Assembly: GCA_947456305.1 (NCBI GenBank)
Contig: CANGPN010000009.1
Coordinates: 1 to 64,000 of the forward strand
Direction: 5' to 3'
Length of the DNA: 64,000 nucleotides
DNA from: Comamonadaceae bacterium
GTDB lineage: Bacteria > Pseudomonadota > Gammaproteobacteria > Burkholderiales > Burkholderiaceae_C
The notes beneath the pieces were generated by a model. That model was not told the DNA's origin, did no database searches, and saw only the letters and a program-made list of their open reading frames with translations. Position numbers and translations under genes: made by a program. The first letter of the stretch is position 1, and every line of letters begins with the position of its first letter. This document shows, one piece after another, positions 1 through 9,562 of this stretch.

Positions 1-308
1 CGCCGGATTCTGTGCACGCCGGTTGCCCGGCGCGTGACCGTCATTCCTCTGGGCCGGGAGTCGCCTGCCCGGCTCGGTGCTACCTACCCGCCAACTCAGC
101 GGACCGCCTCAACGTTGGCCTACTTGGTATTGCTGCGCGCAGAGATTGCTCGTTTCACCCGAACTTAATCGGCTCGTCTCTGTAGCTCTGATCCTCACCT
201 CACGGTGGAGAGGTATTACCTCCTGCGCTGTCCTATGCAGTCCGGACGTTCCTCCAGTGCCTGGTTTCCCAGATCGCACCAGCGACGGCCTAGCGAGCTT
301 CACACGGG
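1..308 (-). ncRNA. rnpB: RNase P RNA (3' end cut by the window edge)
   Basis: Catalytic RNA subunit of ribonuclease P, which removes the 5' leader from tRNA precursors. Read on the minus strand, the stretch contains the hallmark GAGGAACGTCCGGACTGC (near the 5' end, about 238-257), the internal segment near AGAGGAATGAC, and the late ACAGAATCCGGCG at the window edge, all in the order expected for bacterial type A RNase P RNA. The 5' end is placed near 308 by the start of the P1-like stem (GTGAAGCTCGC), so it is approximate. The last bases (3' P1 strand) lie outside the window. Open frames across this region are spurious. Confidence 0.93.
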
Positions 309-348
309 CATTATCAGCTTTCAGTGGCGCTGCTTGATGCGCTGACGC

Positions 349-762
349 TCAGTCTGCAAATGGATTGATCAACCCGACACCTGTATTTTCAAAATCCACG
401 ATATTGCGCGTGACCAGCGTCATGCGGTGCTGCAAAGCAGTGGCTGCAATCATCGCGTCACGCTCGGGTTTGGGGCTGGGGAAATGCAAGGACGCGCAAA
501 TGATGGCGGTGTCTTCTGTGAACGGCAAGATGCGGTCTGCAAACGCCGTTTTCACCCGGTCTAGCCAATCGCGAAGCGCACTGCCTTGAGACGGTTTTTT
601 TTGCTCCAGGGCTTGCACGCCTTTTTCCAATTCCAGCACTGTGATGGCCGATAAAAATAAGCGGCTCATTTCTTGACCGGCGGCCCAATCTCGCACAGCT
701 TGTGATTGTTTGGGTTTGCCATGGCGCAGTTCTGAAATGATGTTGGTGTCCAATAAATACAT
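349..762 (-). CDS. vapC: VapC-type PIN-domain ribonuclease toxin
   Basis: Predicted toxin of a type II toxin-antitoxin pair; PIN-domain toxins are metal-dependent RNases. The 137-aa product has the usual PIN length and acidic residues: the N-terminal LLDTN aspartate, a glutamate in IISELRHG, a central glutamate near LELEKG, and the C-terminal ERDAMIAATA aspartate followed by LVTRNIVDF, which is typical of FitB/VapC proteins. It lies 6 bp downstream of the antitoxin gene, so the two are probably co-transcribed. The rRNA, tRNA or mRNA target cannot be told from sequence. Confidence 0.9.
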   Translation of the reverse strand: MYLLDTNIISELRHGKPKQSQAVRDWAAGQEMSRLFLSAITVLELEKGVQALEQKKPSQGSALRDWLDRVKTAFADRILPFTEDTAIICASLHFPSPKPERDAMIAATALQHRMTLVTRNIVDFENTGVGLINPFAD

Positions 763-768
763 GACACA

Positions 769-1029
769 TCAACCCAGATCGGCTGGCGGTGTGTGTATGT
801 CTAAACGCGCGGGCTCGAAATCCAGGCCCTCGCTGCCTTGAATGGCATCCATGCAGGTCAACAAAGTCACGTCCTGCTTTCCGCACAACTGGTAGTAGTC
901 TCGGATATTGAGCAATGCATAAGACGGCTTGCCCCGGTCGGTGATGATGACCGGGCTGCGCTCAGCGGCCCGCTTGGCAGCGCTGACATCACGGGTGAAT
1001 TCACGGCTGGAATAGGTATTCAGGCTCAT
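769..1029 (-). CDS. Phd/YefM-type antitoxin (partner of the PIN toxin)
   Basis: An 86-aa protein with the N-terminal pattern of Phd/YefM antitoxins: an early SSREFTRDVSAAKRAAE helix, then SPVIITDRGKPSYALLNIRDY, the beta strand and helix of the DNA-binding and dimerisation domain. The C-terminal 30 residues are the probable toxin-neutralising tail. A good ribosome site (AGGAGC) precedes the ATG. It is the first gene of the pair, and antitoxins of this family usually repress their own promoter, so the AT-rich sequence at about 1035-1075 is the likely operator region. Confidence 0.88.
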   Translation of the reverse strand: MSLNTYSSREFTRDVSAAKRAAERSPVIITDRGKPSYALLNIRDYYQLCGKQDVTLLTCMDAIQGSEGLDFEPARLDIHTPPADLG

Positions 1030-1188
1030 GGAAAGGCTCCTGACATAGATATGCTTGTATGTTATGACATTTGTCTGGTCTTTTCAAGCCACTGATCCAA
1101 ATCAAGGTATGGTCATTTGGTGAGCGCCAATCGACACCTAGAATCCACACCTATTGCCGCCACTGCCCGATAACCACGGGCCCCGCAC

Positions 1189-3000
1189 ATGATCCGCTTG
1201 TCCGAACTCAAACTGCCTTTGTCGGCCCTGCCGGTGCAACTGCCCCGCGCCGCCGATGCCCCCGCCGAAACCGATGCCGACCGTCATGTACCGCCGCACC
1301 CTGATGCTGTGTTGTGCGAACTGGTTGCGCAAGCATTAAGCATCCCTAAAGAAGACATCGCCACACTATCGGTGTTCAAACGCAGTTTTGATGCGCGCAA
1401 ACAAAACCTGCTGGTGGTTTACATCGTCGACATCTCGCTGCACAGTGCCGCGCAAGAAACACAACTGCTGCAACAACACGCCGCGCACCCGCACATACAA
1501 GCCACGCCTGATATGGTGTGGCACTCACCTGTGCAAGCGCCTGCGAATTGGAGCCCTCTTGACGGCCAGCGCCCGGTGGTGGTTGGTTTTGGGCCATGCG
1601 GCATGTTCGCCGCGCTGGTACTGGCGCAAATGGGGCTCAAGCCCATCGTCATCGAGCGCGGACCCGCAGTACGACAACGCACCAAAGACACTTGGGGCTT
1701 GTGGCGCAAATCCGTGCTCAAGCCCGAGAGCAATGTGCAATTTGGCGAAGGGGGAGCCGGCACGTTTTCCGACGGCAAGCTCTACAGCCAGATCAAAGAC
1801 CCGCGTCATCTGGGTCGCAAGGTGATGCAAGAGTTTGTGAACTTCGGTGCGCCCGAAGAAATTTTGTGGGCAGCGCATCCGCACATAGGCACATTCAAAC
1901 TGGTCAAAGTGGTGGAAGGTTTGCGCGAACACATCATCCGGCTTGGTGGCGAGGTGCGATTCAACCAACGCGTGGTGGATATAGCGTTTGACACACATGG
2001 CACGAAACGCCAGATGCAAGCGCTGCACATCCTTCAACAAGACAGCGGCGAGCGTTACACCTTGCACGCGCAACACGTGGTGATGGCCTTGGGACACAGC
2101 GCGCGCGACAGTTTCACCATGTTGCACAGACACGGTGTCGCGATGTCTGCCAAACCGTTTTCCATCGGCGTGCGTATCGAGCACCCGCAAGGCCTGATCG
2201 ACAAAGCGCGTTGGGGCATGCATGCGGGTCACCCCATGTTGGGCGCGGCTGATTACAAACTCGTGCACCACGCGGCCAACGGACGCTCGGTCTACAGTTT
2301 TTGCATGTGCCCGGGCGGCACGGTGGTCGCGGCCACCAGCGAAGCCGGTCGCGTGGTCACGAATGGCATGAGCCAGTATTCACGCAACGAGCGCAACGCA
2401 AACGCAGGCATCGTCGTCGGCATTGACCCGCGAGACTATCCAACTGATGCGGCTTCGTTTGAAGCGACACTCGGGCAAGAACTCGGCAACGCCGTGCGCT
2501 TGGACACGCGCGACACCACAGATGGATTTCACCCACTGGCCGGCATGGTGTTGCAACGACAACTTGAGTCTGCGGCATACCTGGCTGGTGGCAGCAATTA
2601 CCAAGCCCCGGCGCAACTGGTGGGCGATTTGCTTGCCAACAAAGCCTCCACCGCCTTGGGCGATGTCGACCCTTCCTACAAACCCGGCGTACACATGACC
2701 GACTTCCACAACGTGCTGCCTGCTTACGCCATCGATGCCATGCGTGAAGCGCTGCCTGTGTTTGGCAAAAAAATCAAAGGCTTTGACCGCGCAGACGCGG
2801 TGCTCACTGGCGTGGAAACACGAACATCATCGCCATTGCGGATTGAGCGCGACGCTAGTTTGCAAAGCCCGAACCTGCGCGGGCTGTATCCCGGCGGTGA
2901 AGGCGCAGGTTATGCAGGCGGCATTTTGTCGGCGGCAGTGGATGGCATCAAACTCGGCGAAGCCTTGGCTGTGCAACTGTTGCAAAATCCAACCCATTAA
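1189..3000 (+). CDS. FAD-dependent dehydrogenase (COG2509-like)
   Basis: A 603-aa flavoprotein of a conserved but poorly characterised family related to NAD(P)/FAD oxidoreductases. An N-terminal domain of about 120 residues precedes the dinucleotide-binding motif VVGFGPCGMFAALVLA (about residue 130). The family signature FGEGGAGTFSDGKLYSQ follows at about 185-200, and a C-terminal GGEGAGYAGGILSAAVDG completes the FAD site. The length matches the family. cysK starts 15 bp downstream, so the two are probably co-transcribed. The substrate is not known, and the sequence gives no direct clue. Confidence 0.85.
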   Translation: MIRLSELKLPLSALPVQLPRAADAPAETDADRHVPPHPDAVLCELVAQALSIPKEDIATLSVFKRSFDARKQNLLVVYIVDISLHSAAQETQLLQQHAAHPHIQATPDMVWHSPVQAPANWSPLDGQRPVVVGFGPCGMFAALVLAQMGLKPIVIERGPAVRQRTKDTWGLWRKSVLKPESNVQFGEGGAGTFSDGKLYSQIKDPRHLGRKVMQEFVNFGAPEEILWAAHPHIGTFKLVKVVEGLREHIIRLGGEVRFNQRVVDIAFDTHGTKRQMQALHILQQDSGERYTLHAQHVVMALGHSARDSFTMLHRHGVAMSAKPFSIGVRIEHPQGLIDKARWGMHAGHPMLGAADYKLVHHAANGRSVYSFCMCPGGTVVAATSEAGRVVTNGMSQYSRNERNANAGIVVGIDPRDYPTDAASFEATLGQELGNAVRLDTRDTTDGFHPLAGMVLQRQLESAAYLAGGSNYQAPAQLVGDLLANKASTALGDVDPSYKPGVHMTDFHNVLPAYAIDAMREALPVFGKKIKGFDRADAVLTGVETRTSSPLRIERDASLQSPNLRGLYPGGEGAGYAGGILSAAVDGIKLGEALAVQLLQNPTH

Positions 3001-3015
3001 ACAAGGAGTAAACGC

Positions 3016-3933
3016 ATGAAAGCAAACAACATTCTGGAGACCATCGGTCATACACCGCATATTCGCATCAACCGCTTGTTCGGTGCGAATCACAACGTGT
3101 GGATCAAGTCTGAGCGCAGCAACCCGGGCGGCTCCATCAAAGACCGGATCGCGCTGTCCATGATTGAAGACGCCGAAAAATCCGGCGTACTCAAACCCGG
3201 CGGCACCATCATCGAGCCGACCTCGGGCAACACCGGTGTAGGTCTTGCCATGGTGGCTGCGGTTAAAGGCTACAAATTGATTTTGGTGATGCCCGACAGC
3301 ATGTCGATTGAGCGCCATCGTTTGATGCTGGCCTACGGCGCGACCTTTGATTTAACCCCGCGTGAAAAAGGCATGAAAGGCGCGATTGCCCGCGCACAAG
3401 AATTGGTGGATGCCACTCCCGGCGCGTGGATGCCGCAGCAATTTGAGAACCCGGCCAACATCGCGGTGCATGTACGCACCACGGCGTTGGAAATCCTGGC
3501 GGACTTCCCCGACGGACTGGACGCCATCATCACCGGTGTGGGCACCGGCGGTCACCTCACCGGTTGCGCGCAAGTGCTGAAAGAGAAATGGCCGAAGCTG
3601 CAAGTGTTTGCGGTCGAACCCAAAGCTTCTCCCGTCATCTCCGGCGGTGCACCCTCTCCCCACCCTATCCAAGGCATAGGCGCGGGCTTTATTCCAAAAA
3701 ACCTGCACACCGATTTGCTAACCGGCGTGATCCAAGTCGATGCCGAAGACGCACGCGAATATGGTCGCCGCGCAGCACGTGAAGAAGGCATGTTGGTAGG
3801 CATATCCAGCGGAGCCACTCTGGCTGCGATTGCACAAAAGCTGCCCGAGTTGCCCGCAGGTGCGAAAGTGCTGGGCTTTAACTACGACACCGGCGAGCGC
3901 TATTTATCCGTCGAAGGCTATTTGCCTGTTTGA
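3016..3933 (+). CDS. cysK: Cysteine synthase (O-acetylserine sulfhydrylase)
   Basis: PLP enzyme joining O-acetylserine and sulfide to give cysteine, in the cytoplasm. The 305-aa protein has the PLP-lysine motif [12 protein letters not shown] (about residue 40), the substrate loop [10 protein letters not shown], the phosphate-binding [10 protein letters not shown] and the late GISSGAT. AAGGAG stands 8 bp before the ATG. The overall sequence is closer to CysK than to cystathionine beta-synthase, and no extra regulatory domain is present. CysM-type substrate use cannot be excluded by eye. Confidence 0.92.
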   Translation: MKANNILETIGHTPHIRINRLFGANHNVWIKSERSNPGGSIKDRIALSMIEDAEKSGVLKPGGTIIEPTSGNTGVGLAMVAAVKGYKLILVMPDSMSIERHRLMLAYGATFDLTPREKGMKGAIARAQELVDATPGAWMPQQFENPANIAVHVRTTALEILADFPDGLDAIITGVGTGGHLTGCAQVLKEKWPKLQVFAVEPKASPVISGGAPSPHPIQGIGAGFIPKNLHTDLLTGVIQVDAEDAREYGRRAAREEGMLVGISSGATLAAIAQKLPELPAGAKVLGFNYDTGERYLSVEGYLPV

Positions 3934-3948
3934 TGTTGTATTTAAAGT

Positions 3949-5898
3949 TTGTCTGATCGTTTGACTTTGCACGCTGCCTCGCCCGACTCACAGGCACAGG
4001 TGCGCGTGCTCAGCGTCATCCCGCCGATGACGCAACTCAACACGCCCTACCCATCCACTGCGTACCTCACAGGTTTTTTGCGCAGCCGTGGCATAGCGTC
4101 TCAACAAGTCGATTTGGCTTTGGGCTTGGTGTTGCATTTGCTGACACCTGAATGCCTCAAGCAAGTACAGCTACTCGCGTTGGCTTTGCCAGAAGATAAA
4201 CGCAGCGCCAGCGTGAATGCATTCCTCGATCATTTCCCGCGTTACCAACAAAGCATTTCGCCCACGATTGCGTTTTTGCAAGGCCGCGATGCCACGCTGT
4301 GCCACCGCATCGCAGGACGTGGTTTTTTACCGGAAGGCCCGCGCTTCGCGTCTCTCGATGCGTTTGACGATGAAAGTGGCGACGCACTCGGCTGGGCTTT
4401 CGGTGCTTTGGGCCAGCAAGACCGGGCGCGACATTTGGCCACGCTGTATTTGAACGACATTGCCGATGTGTTGCGCGACGCGGTGGACACGCGTTTTGAA
4501 TTTGTGCGCTATGGTGAATCCTTGGCCGGCAGCCAGTCGAGTTTTGATGCACTGGCTGATGCATTGGCTGCACCGCCAAATTTGATCGACACACTGCTAC
4601 AGCAATTGACGCTGCAAGCCATGCAACAACACCAACCGACACTGGTGTTGTTGTCGGTCCCGTTTCCGGGCGCGGTGTATGCAGCACTGCGTATCGCGCA
4701 AACCATCAAACTGCATCACCCCGATGTGACCGTGTGTTTGGGCGGCGGCTACGTCAACACCGAATTGCGTTCCTTGAGCGAGCCGCGCTTGTTCGACTTT
4801 GTCGATGTGGTCACGCTGGACGCGGGCGAACGCCCGGTACTCTCATTGATAGAACACCTGCAAGGCCAGCGTTCACAACAACGCTTGGTGCGAAGTTTTG
4901 TGCGCGTAGACGGCGCGGTGAAATACATCAACTGGGCTGAACCGGATGTGGCGTTTGACGATGTGGGCACGCCCACTTGGGACGGTTTACCTTTGCACAA
5001 GTATTTATCACTGCTGGACATGCTCAACCCTATGCACCGACTGTGGAGCGACGGGCGCTGGAACAAGCTGACTGTGGCACACGGTTGCTATTGGAAGAAA
5101 TGCAGTTTTTGCGATGTGTCACTCGACTACATTTCGCGCTATGACACGGCCACGGCGACCACGTTGGTCGATCGCATAGAACGTGTCATTGAAGAAACCG
5201 GTCAAACCGGTTTTCATTTTGTCGATGAGGCCGCACCACCCAAAGCGCTGAAGGCCATGGCGGAAGAAATTTTGCGCCGCCAATTGCAACTCACCTGGTG
5301 GGGCAATATCCGTTTTGAGAAAACCTTTACGCCTGACTTGTGCGAACTGCTGGCCGAGAGCGGTTGCATCGCCATGTCGGGCGGCTTGGAAGTCGCCTCC
5401 GACCGTTTGCTGACACTCATGCAAAAAGGCGTGACCGTGGCGCAGGTGGCGCGGGTCACACAAGGTTTTGCACGCGCTGGTGTGTTGGTGCATGCCTACC
5501 TGATGTATGGCTTTCCCACGCAGACCGTGCAAGACACGGTGGACGCGTTGGAGTATGTGCGGCAGTTGTTTGAAAACGGTTGCATACACAGCGGGTTTTT
5601 TCACCGTTTTGCTTGCACCGTGCATTCGCCTGTGGGCATGAACCCTTCTGCTTATGGTGTGAGCTTGTTGCCCTTACCTGCTGGTGGTTTCGCGCAAAAC
5701 GATGTGGGATTCATAGACCCCACCGGCACCGACCATGATTTACTGGGGCGCGGTTTGAAAAAAGCCATTTACAACTACATGCACGGCGTTGGCTTGGAAG
5801 AGGACGTGCGCAGTTGGTTTGATCTGTCTACGTGCCCAAAACCTAAGGTGGCGCGTCATGCCATTCAACAAGCACTGACAAATAACAGCACCAGTTAA
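3949..5898 (+). CDS. B12-binding-type radical SAM protein with a CX4CX2C motif
   Basis: A 649-aa protein. The N-terminal third begins with VLSVIPPMTQLNTPYPS, typical of cobalamin-binding radical SAM proteins, and a Rossmann-like region with VCLGGGYVNTEL follows at about residue 260. No DxHxxG motif is seen. The cluster motif HGCYWKKCSFCD (near residue 380) has spacing C-X4-C-X2-C instead of the usual C-X3-C-X2-C. The codons at 5087-5115 read without ambiguity. A barrel with SGGLEVASDR and YLMYGFPTQT follows. The start used is TTG; the first ATG would cut the N-terminal strand. It overlaps hicB by 4 bp at the 3' end (convergent). Substrate unknown. Confidence 0.82.
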   Translation: MSDRLTLHAASPDSQAQVRVLSVIPPMTQLNTPYPSTAYLTGFLRSRGIASQQVDLALGLVLHLLTPECLKQVQLLALALPEDKRSASVNAFLDHFPRYQQSISPTIAFLQGRDATLCHRIAGRGFLPEGPRFASLDAFDDESGDALGWAFGALGQQDRARHLATLYLNDIADVLRDAVDTRFEFVRYGESLAGSQSSFDALADALAAPPNLIDTLLQQLTLQAMQQHQPTLVLLSVPFPGAVYAALRIAQTIKLHHPDVTVCLGGGYVNTELRSLSEPRLFDFVDVVTLDAGERPVLSLIEHLQGQRSQQRLVRSFVRVDGAVKYINWAEPDVAFDDVGTPTWDGLPLHKYLSLLDMLNPMHRLWSDGRWNKLTVAHGCYWKKCSFCDVSLDYISRYDTATATTLVDRIERVIEETGQTGFHFVDEAAPPKALKAMAEEILRRQLQLTWWGNIRFEKTFTPDLCELLAESGCIAMSGGLEVASDRLLTLMQKGVTVAQVARVTQGFARAGVLVHAYLMYGFPTQTVQDTVDALEYVRQLFENGCIHSGFFHRFACTVHSPVGMNPSAYGVSLLPLPAGGFAQNDVGFIDPTGTDHDLLGRGLKKAIYNYMHGVGLEEDVRSWFDLSTCPKPKVARHAIQQALTNNSTS

Positions 5899-6326
5899 AC
5901 AGCTTGTAAGCCTATGACCAGTCGCCTGTCAAGCGCAGCAATGGCTTGGGCAATACGCGGTAGTTTGGAACCATAGTGCGGATCAAGCAATCGCCTGACC
6001 GCTTTTTCATCTATGCCCAGTCGTTTGGCCAATTCAACATTGGTTATGCCTGCCTCAGCCATGGCGACATACAAAGCAGCCTTAGCTACTGTATCCGCAG
6101 GCGGAGAAATCATGTGCTCATTGCGTCGCGCTTTGCTAGGAGGCGGGAATATCAAACCAGCTTTCATGTAGGCGGCGAAAACTTCATCCATGGCATCAGT
6201 GGCTTCAACCAAGGCATGAGGCAAGTCATCCCCTTGCGTGATTAATTCAGGCAAATCTCGGCAAGTCACAATCCAACCACCTTCATCACTGGCCGTGATT
6301 TTGACCGCATACTCGAACTGGTTCAT
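5895..6326 (-). CDS. hicB: HicB-family antitoxin
   Basis: A 143-aa antitoxin. The N-terminal half has the degenerate RNase-H-like HicB fold (FEYAVKITASDEGGWIVTCRDLPEL, then ALVEATDAMDEVFAAYM). The C-terminal half carries a helix-turn-helix (ITNVELAKRLGIDEKAVRRLLD) that would bind its own promoter. It lies 12 bp downstream of hicA on the same strand, the usual hicA-hicB order. HicB binds and inactivates the HicA mRNA interferase. Confidence 0.92.
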   Translation of the reverse strand: MNQFEYAVKITASDEGGWIVTCRDLPELITQGDDLPHALVEATDAMDEVFAAYMKAGLIFPPPSKARRNEHMISPPADTVAKAALYVAMAEAGITNVELAKRLGIDEKAVRRLLDPHYGSKLPRIAQAIAALDRRLVIGLQAV

Positions 6327-6338
6327 AGATAAGACCTT

Positions 6339-6551
6339 TTACAAATCGCTTGTTTTGATGCCCAGTTGGCTACACATCGCATGCAAGGTTCCGGTTTTCA
6401 ACTCATCTTTCGGATTTCGAAGAACACTAAACCTTTGACCAAAATAAACCGTTTCATGGCTACCCTTACCTCGGGAGGCGTCACGCAGAACCGTAATTCC
6501 GCGTGCCTTTCCCAGTGCTTTTAATCGTCGGAAGAATTCGTTACCCGTCAT
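6339..6551 (-). CDS. hicA: HicA-family mRNA interferase toxin
   Basis: A 70-aa double-stranded-RNA-binding-fold toxin. HicA proteins cleave mRNA during translation; the active-site histidine is seen in RGKGSHETVYFGQRFSV. The C-terminal LKTGTLHAMCSQLGI is the conserved end helix of the family. The size is typical. Its promoter must lie in the AT-rich stretch at about 6555-6585, between it and the end of htpX. Confidence 0.9.
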   Translation of the reverse strand: MTGNEFFRRLKALGKARGITVLRDASRGKGSHETVYFGQRFSVLRNPKDELKTGTLHAMCSQLGIKTSDL

Positions 6552-6589
6552 GAATTGAAAGTATATTATCGGTCAAAAACGTCCGATTT

Positions 6590-7459
6590 TCAACTCGATT
6601 GCAAAGCTGCAATACGCTCTTCCAAAGGCGGGTGAGAAGAGAACATCTTTCCTAAGCCACCACTGATGCCCATGGCCTGCAAACTGGCAGGAAGACCTTC
6701 TGATTCCATGGTTTGCAATCGCTGCAAGGCGTTGACCATGGGTTGCTTGCGGCCCATCAATGCAGCAGCACCTGCATCAGCGCGGAATTCACGCTGCCGG
6801 CTGAACCAGGCCACCACCACACTGGCGGCAATGCCCAACACAATATCGAGCACAAAACTGGTCATGTAATAACCGATGCCGGGACCGGTGTTTTCCTCAT
6901 CGTTTTTACGCAAAGCGCTGTCCACTGCATAACCAATGACGCGGCTTAAGAACACCACAAACGTATTGAGTACACCTTGCACCAGGGTGAGTGTGACCAT
7001 ATCGCCGTTTTGAATGTGGGCAACTTCGTGGGCCAACACCGCTTCCACTTCTTCGCGTGTCATGCCTTGTAACAAGCCGGTGGACACCGCCACCAAAGCG
7101 GAGTTGCGAAATGCGCCGGTGGCAAACGCATTCGGTTCGCCTTCGTAAATGGCCACCTCTGGCATTTCCAAACCCGCGCGTTGGGACAGTTGTTTCACGG
7201 TGTCGACCAACCAGGCTTCATCCGGGTTTTGCGGTTGAGTGATGACTTGCGCGCCTGTTGTCCACTTGGCCATGGGCTTGCTGATCAACAAAGAGATGAA
7301 AGCACCGCCAAAACCCATGACGGCTGCAAAGCCGAGTAAGGCGGTGAGGTTCAGGCCATTGGCTGTCAAAAAGCGGTTCACGCCTAACAGGCTGGCCACA
7401 ATGCCCAGCACCAGCATGACAGCAAGGTTGGTGACGATCAAAAGAAAAATACGTTTCAT
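6590..7459 (-). CDS. htpX: Membrane zinc metalloprotease HtpX
   Basis: Inner-membrane M48 protease that degrades misfolded membrane proteins. Starting at the internal ATG ([15 protein letters not shown]) gives 289 aa, close to the E. coli length. A longer frame reaches a TTG at 7531 but adds a leader without membrane character. Two N-terminal membrane segments precede the zinc motif [10 protein letters not shown] (about residue 140). Two further hydrophobic segments follow, with the third ligand region at [14 protein letters not shown]. The C-terminus [13 protein letters not shown] is the usual end of the family. Confidence 0.92.
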   Translation of the reverse strand: MKRIFLLIVTNLAVMLVLGIVASLLGVNRFLTANGLNLTALLGFAAVMGFGGAFISLLISKPMAKWTTGAQVITQPQNPDEAWLVDTVKQLSQRAGLEMPEVAIYEGEPNAFATGAFRNSALVAVSTGLLQGMTREEVEAVLAHEVAHIQNGDMVTLTLVQGVLNTFVVFLSRVIGYAVDSALRKNDEENTGPGIGYYMTSFVLDIVLGIAASVVVAWFSRQREFRADAGAAALMGRKQPMVNALQRLQTMESEGLPASLQAMGISGGLGKMFSSHPPLEERIAALQSS

Positions 7460-7527
7460 AGCGTCCTTAAAAACCGGCCCACACAAACGGACCAGGTGGA
7501 GAGAATGTAAGGGTGTTAGCGCTTTCT

Positions 7528-8325
7528 TCAATCCCTGAATACTTTTTTGTCCTCAAAAAAAACAGGGTCTTGGTTTGCTGGCCACCAACCGGGAATCCCT
7601 GATAGCGGCAGGGGTACAAACGGTTTGGTTTTCAACAACTCATCGCTGAGTTGTTGACACAACCAAGTGTCAATTGCTTCATCTGTTTGAAACTCGGGCA
7701 TAGGTATACACAACACATGTGCTGTGATTCCTTTGTAAGGGTGCAAAAATTTCTCTAACAGTGCGTGACCAAACAATAACAACTTCGCCTCTTGCCACGC
7801 ATCACGGTGCAAAACAAACAACTCAGGCCATTGTTTGAGCTGCAAAGCCTGCCAGATAGCCGGAGGCGCACTCAGCAATGCAGCGTTTTCATCGAACAGC
7901 GTGAGTGCATCCCGCAATGCACCGCGTTGTGCTTTCACGCCGTCGATTGATATGGCTTGCGCTTGCATATGGTTCAACTTAGTTTTGCTTTGCGGAAAAC
8001 GCAACCAACACAAACCATTGAAAAAATCATGTGCGTTGTTCCGCGTAGGTATGTGTTTGTGCTGAAAAATGAACGTCTCATAAGCCGTTCCTGAGGGTAA
8101 GTCTTGTTGCGGCACAAAACGCACACACCCGTCTTCTGACAAAGCTTCTCGAGAGATTTGTAATTTGTTGTTTTTTTCACCTAACTGGTTGCCGGAACCA
8201 GTGAGAAATGATCGATTCAAAGCCTGGTGCAAATGCTGCGCATTCTGTTGCCAGTCCAAGAGCACTTTTTCACCGTACGGGGCCCACGTCGTGAACCAGG
8301 GCTGCTGCCAGTCTAAGTGCAACAC
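7528..8325 (-). CDS. DUF3025 domain protein
   Basis: A conserved protein of unknown function. The family pattern is visible in [20 protein letters not shown] followed by [17 protein letters not shown], and in the C-terminal [16 protein letters not shown]. The GTG at 8325 (265 aa), just after the pyrC stop, is chosen as start; the frame remains open upstream to 8430 but that part overlaps the end of pyrC. A TTG three bases further downstream has better spacing from GAGGT. Gene order implies co-transcription with pyrC. The family is frequent in betaproteobacteria. Confidence 0.78.
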   Translation of the reverse strand: MLHLDWQQPWFTTWAPYGEKVLLDWQQNAQHLHQALNRSFLTGSGNQLGEKNNKLQISREALSEDGCVRFVPQQDLPSGTAYETFIFQHKHIPTRNNAHDFFNGLCWLRFPQSKTKLNHMQAQAISIDGVKAQRGALRDALTLFDENAALLSAPPAIWQALQLKQWPELFVLHRDAWQEAKLLLFGHALLEKFLHPYKGITAHVLCIPMPEFQTDEAIDTWLCQQLSDELLKTKPFVPLPLSGIPGWWPANQDPVFFEDKKVFRD

Positions 8326-8329
8326 TACC

Positions 8330-9367
8330 TCAGTCTGTCGCCAATTGCCAGGCCAGTGTTTCACCGCCGCACAAAGGTTTGATACCCGCTTGTCCGAGCG
8401 GCAGCTCTTCAGGCAAAGTCCAAGCTTCACGCTTTAAGGTAACTGTCCCAGAGTTGCGAGGTAAGCCGTAAAAGTCCGGCCCGTGAAAGCTGGCAAAGCC
8501 CTCTAACTTATCCAAAGCCTTGATGCTGTCGAAAGCCTGTGCGTACAACTCCAGCGCCGATAAAGCGGTGTAGCAGCCGGCGCAACCGCTGGCGTGTTCT
8601 TTCAAATGCGTGGCGTGAGGAGCGCTGTCAGTACCTAAAAAGAAGCGATCACTTCCTGATGTAGCGGCTTTTAACAAGGCCTGTCGGTGCACTTCGCGTT
8701 TAAGCACAGGTAAACAGTAATAGTGCGGCCGCATACCGCCTAAAAACAAGGCATTACGGTTGAACAGCAAATGGTGGGCAGTGATGGTAGCTGCGGTGAG
8801 TCGACCGGCTTGCGCCACGTATTGCGCAGCTTCACGCGTGGTGATGTGTTCGAACACAATTTTCAGTTCGGGAAAGTCTTTTCGCAGTGGCACCAAGTGT
8901 TTGTCTATAAATACCGCTTCACGGTCGAATAAATCTATGTCCGGGTCCGTGACCTCACCATGCACCAACAGTGGCATGCCAACTCGCTGCATGGCGTCGA
9001 GTGCTGCACGCGTGTGACGCAAATCCGTGACACCCGCGTTGCTGTTGGTGGTGGCACCGGCAGGATAGAGCTTGACTGCCACCACACCGGCCTCGTGAGC
9101 TTTCAAGATTTCACCTGCCGCCGTTTGGTCAGTCAAGTACAAGGTCATCAAGGGTTGGAAATCACTGCCTGCGGGAAGTGCAGCGAGTATGCGCTCTCGG
9201 TAAGCCATGGCCAGCGCAGTGGTGGTGACCGGCGGCTTGAGATTGGGCATGACGATGGCGCGGGCGAATTGCGCAGCGGTATGCGGCAACACGGCGGCGA
9301 GTGCATCGCCATCACGCAGGTGAACGTGCCAGTCATCGGGGCGGGTGAGAATGATAGTGTCCTGCAT
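8330..9367 (-). CDS. pyrC: Dihydroorotase
   Basis: Zinc amidohydrolase closing N-carbamoyl-aspartate to dihydroorotate in pyrimidine synthesis. The 345-aa protein is of the E. coli PyrC type. It shows the metal motif [10 protein letters not shown] (about residue 15), the lysine that is carbamylated in AVKLYPAG (about 100), histidines in LLVHGEVTD and [10 protein letters not shown], and the catalytic aspartate in LGTDSAPH (about 250). The start ATG is followed by the typical PyrC N-terminus. Confidence 0.95.
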   Translation of the reverse strand: MQDTIILTRPDDWHVHLRDGDALAAVLPHTAAQFARAIVMPNLKPPVTTTALAMAYRERILAALPAGSDFQPLMTLYLTDQTAAGEILKAHEAGVVAVKLYPAGATTNSNAGVTDLRHTRAALDAMQRVGMPLLVHGEVTDPDIDLFDREAVFIDKHLVPLRKDFPELKIVFEHITTREAAQYVAQAGRLTAATITAHHLLFNRNALFLGGMRPHYYCLPVLKREVHRQALLKAATSGSDRFFLGTDSAPHATHLKEHASGCAGCYTALSALELYAQAFDSIKALDKLEGFASFHGPDFYGLPRNSGTVTLKREAWTLPEELPLGQAGIKPLCGGETLAWQLATD

Positions 9368-9562
9368 TTAATTTAGGATTTATTTCCACTTATCCTTCAA
9401 GTTGTTTTTCTTAAAGCATCTTGATTTTACGCTGCGGAAATCAAAAAAATTACCTTAGTGCTTCAATATAGAATTCGGCTGCTTTTTTTATTTGATATGG
9501 ATTAATAAAATATTTATATGCTTAAACAAACTACAAATTCAAAACCCAGGAAGCTATCAACT

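Noticed and set aside
77-337. Two open frames at the window start
   Set aside because: They lie on both strands of the RNase P RNA gene and have no protein-like features.
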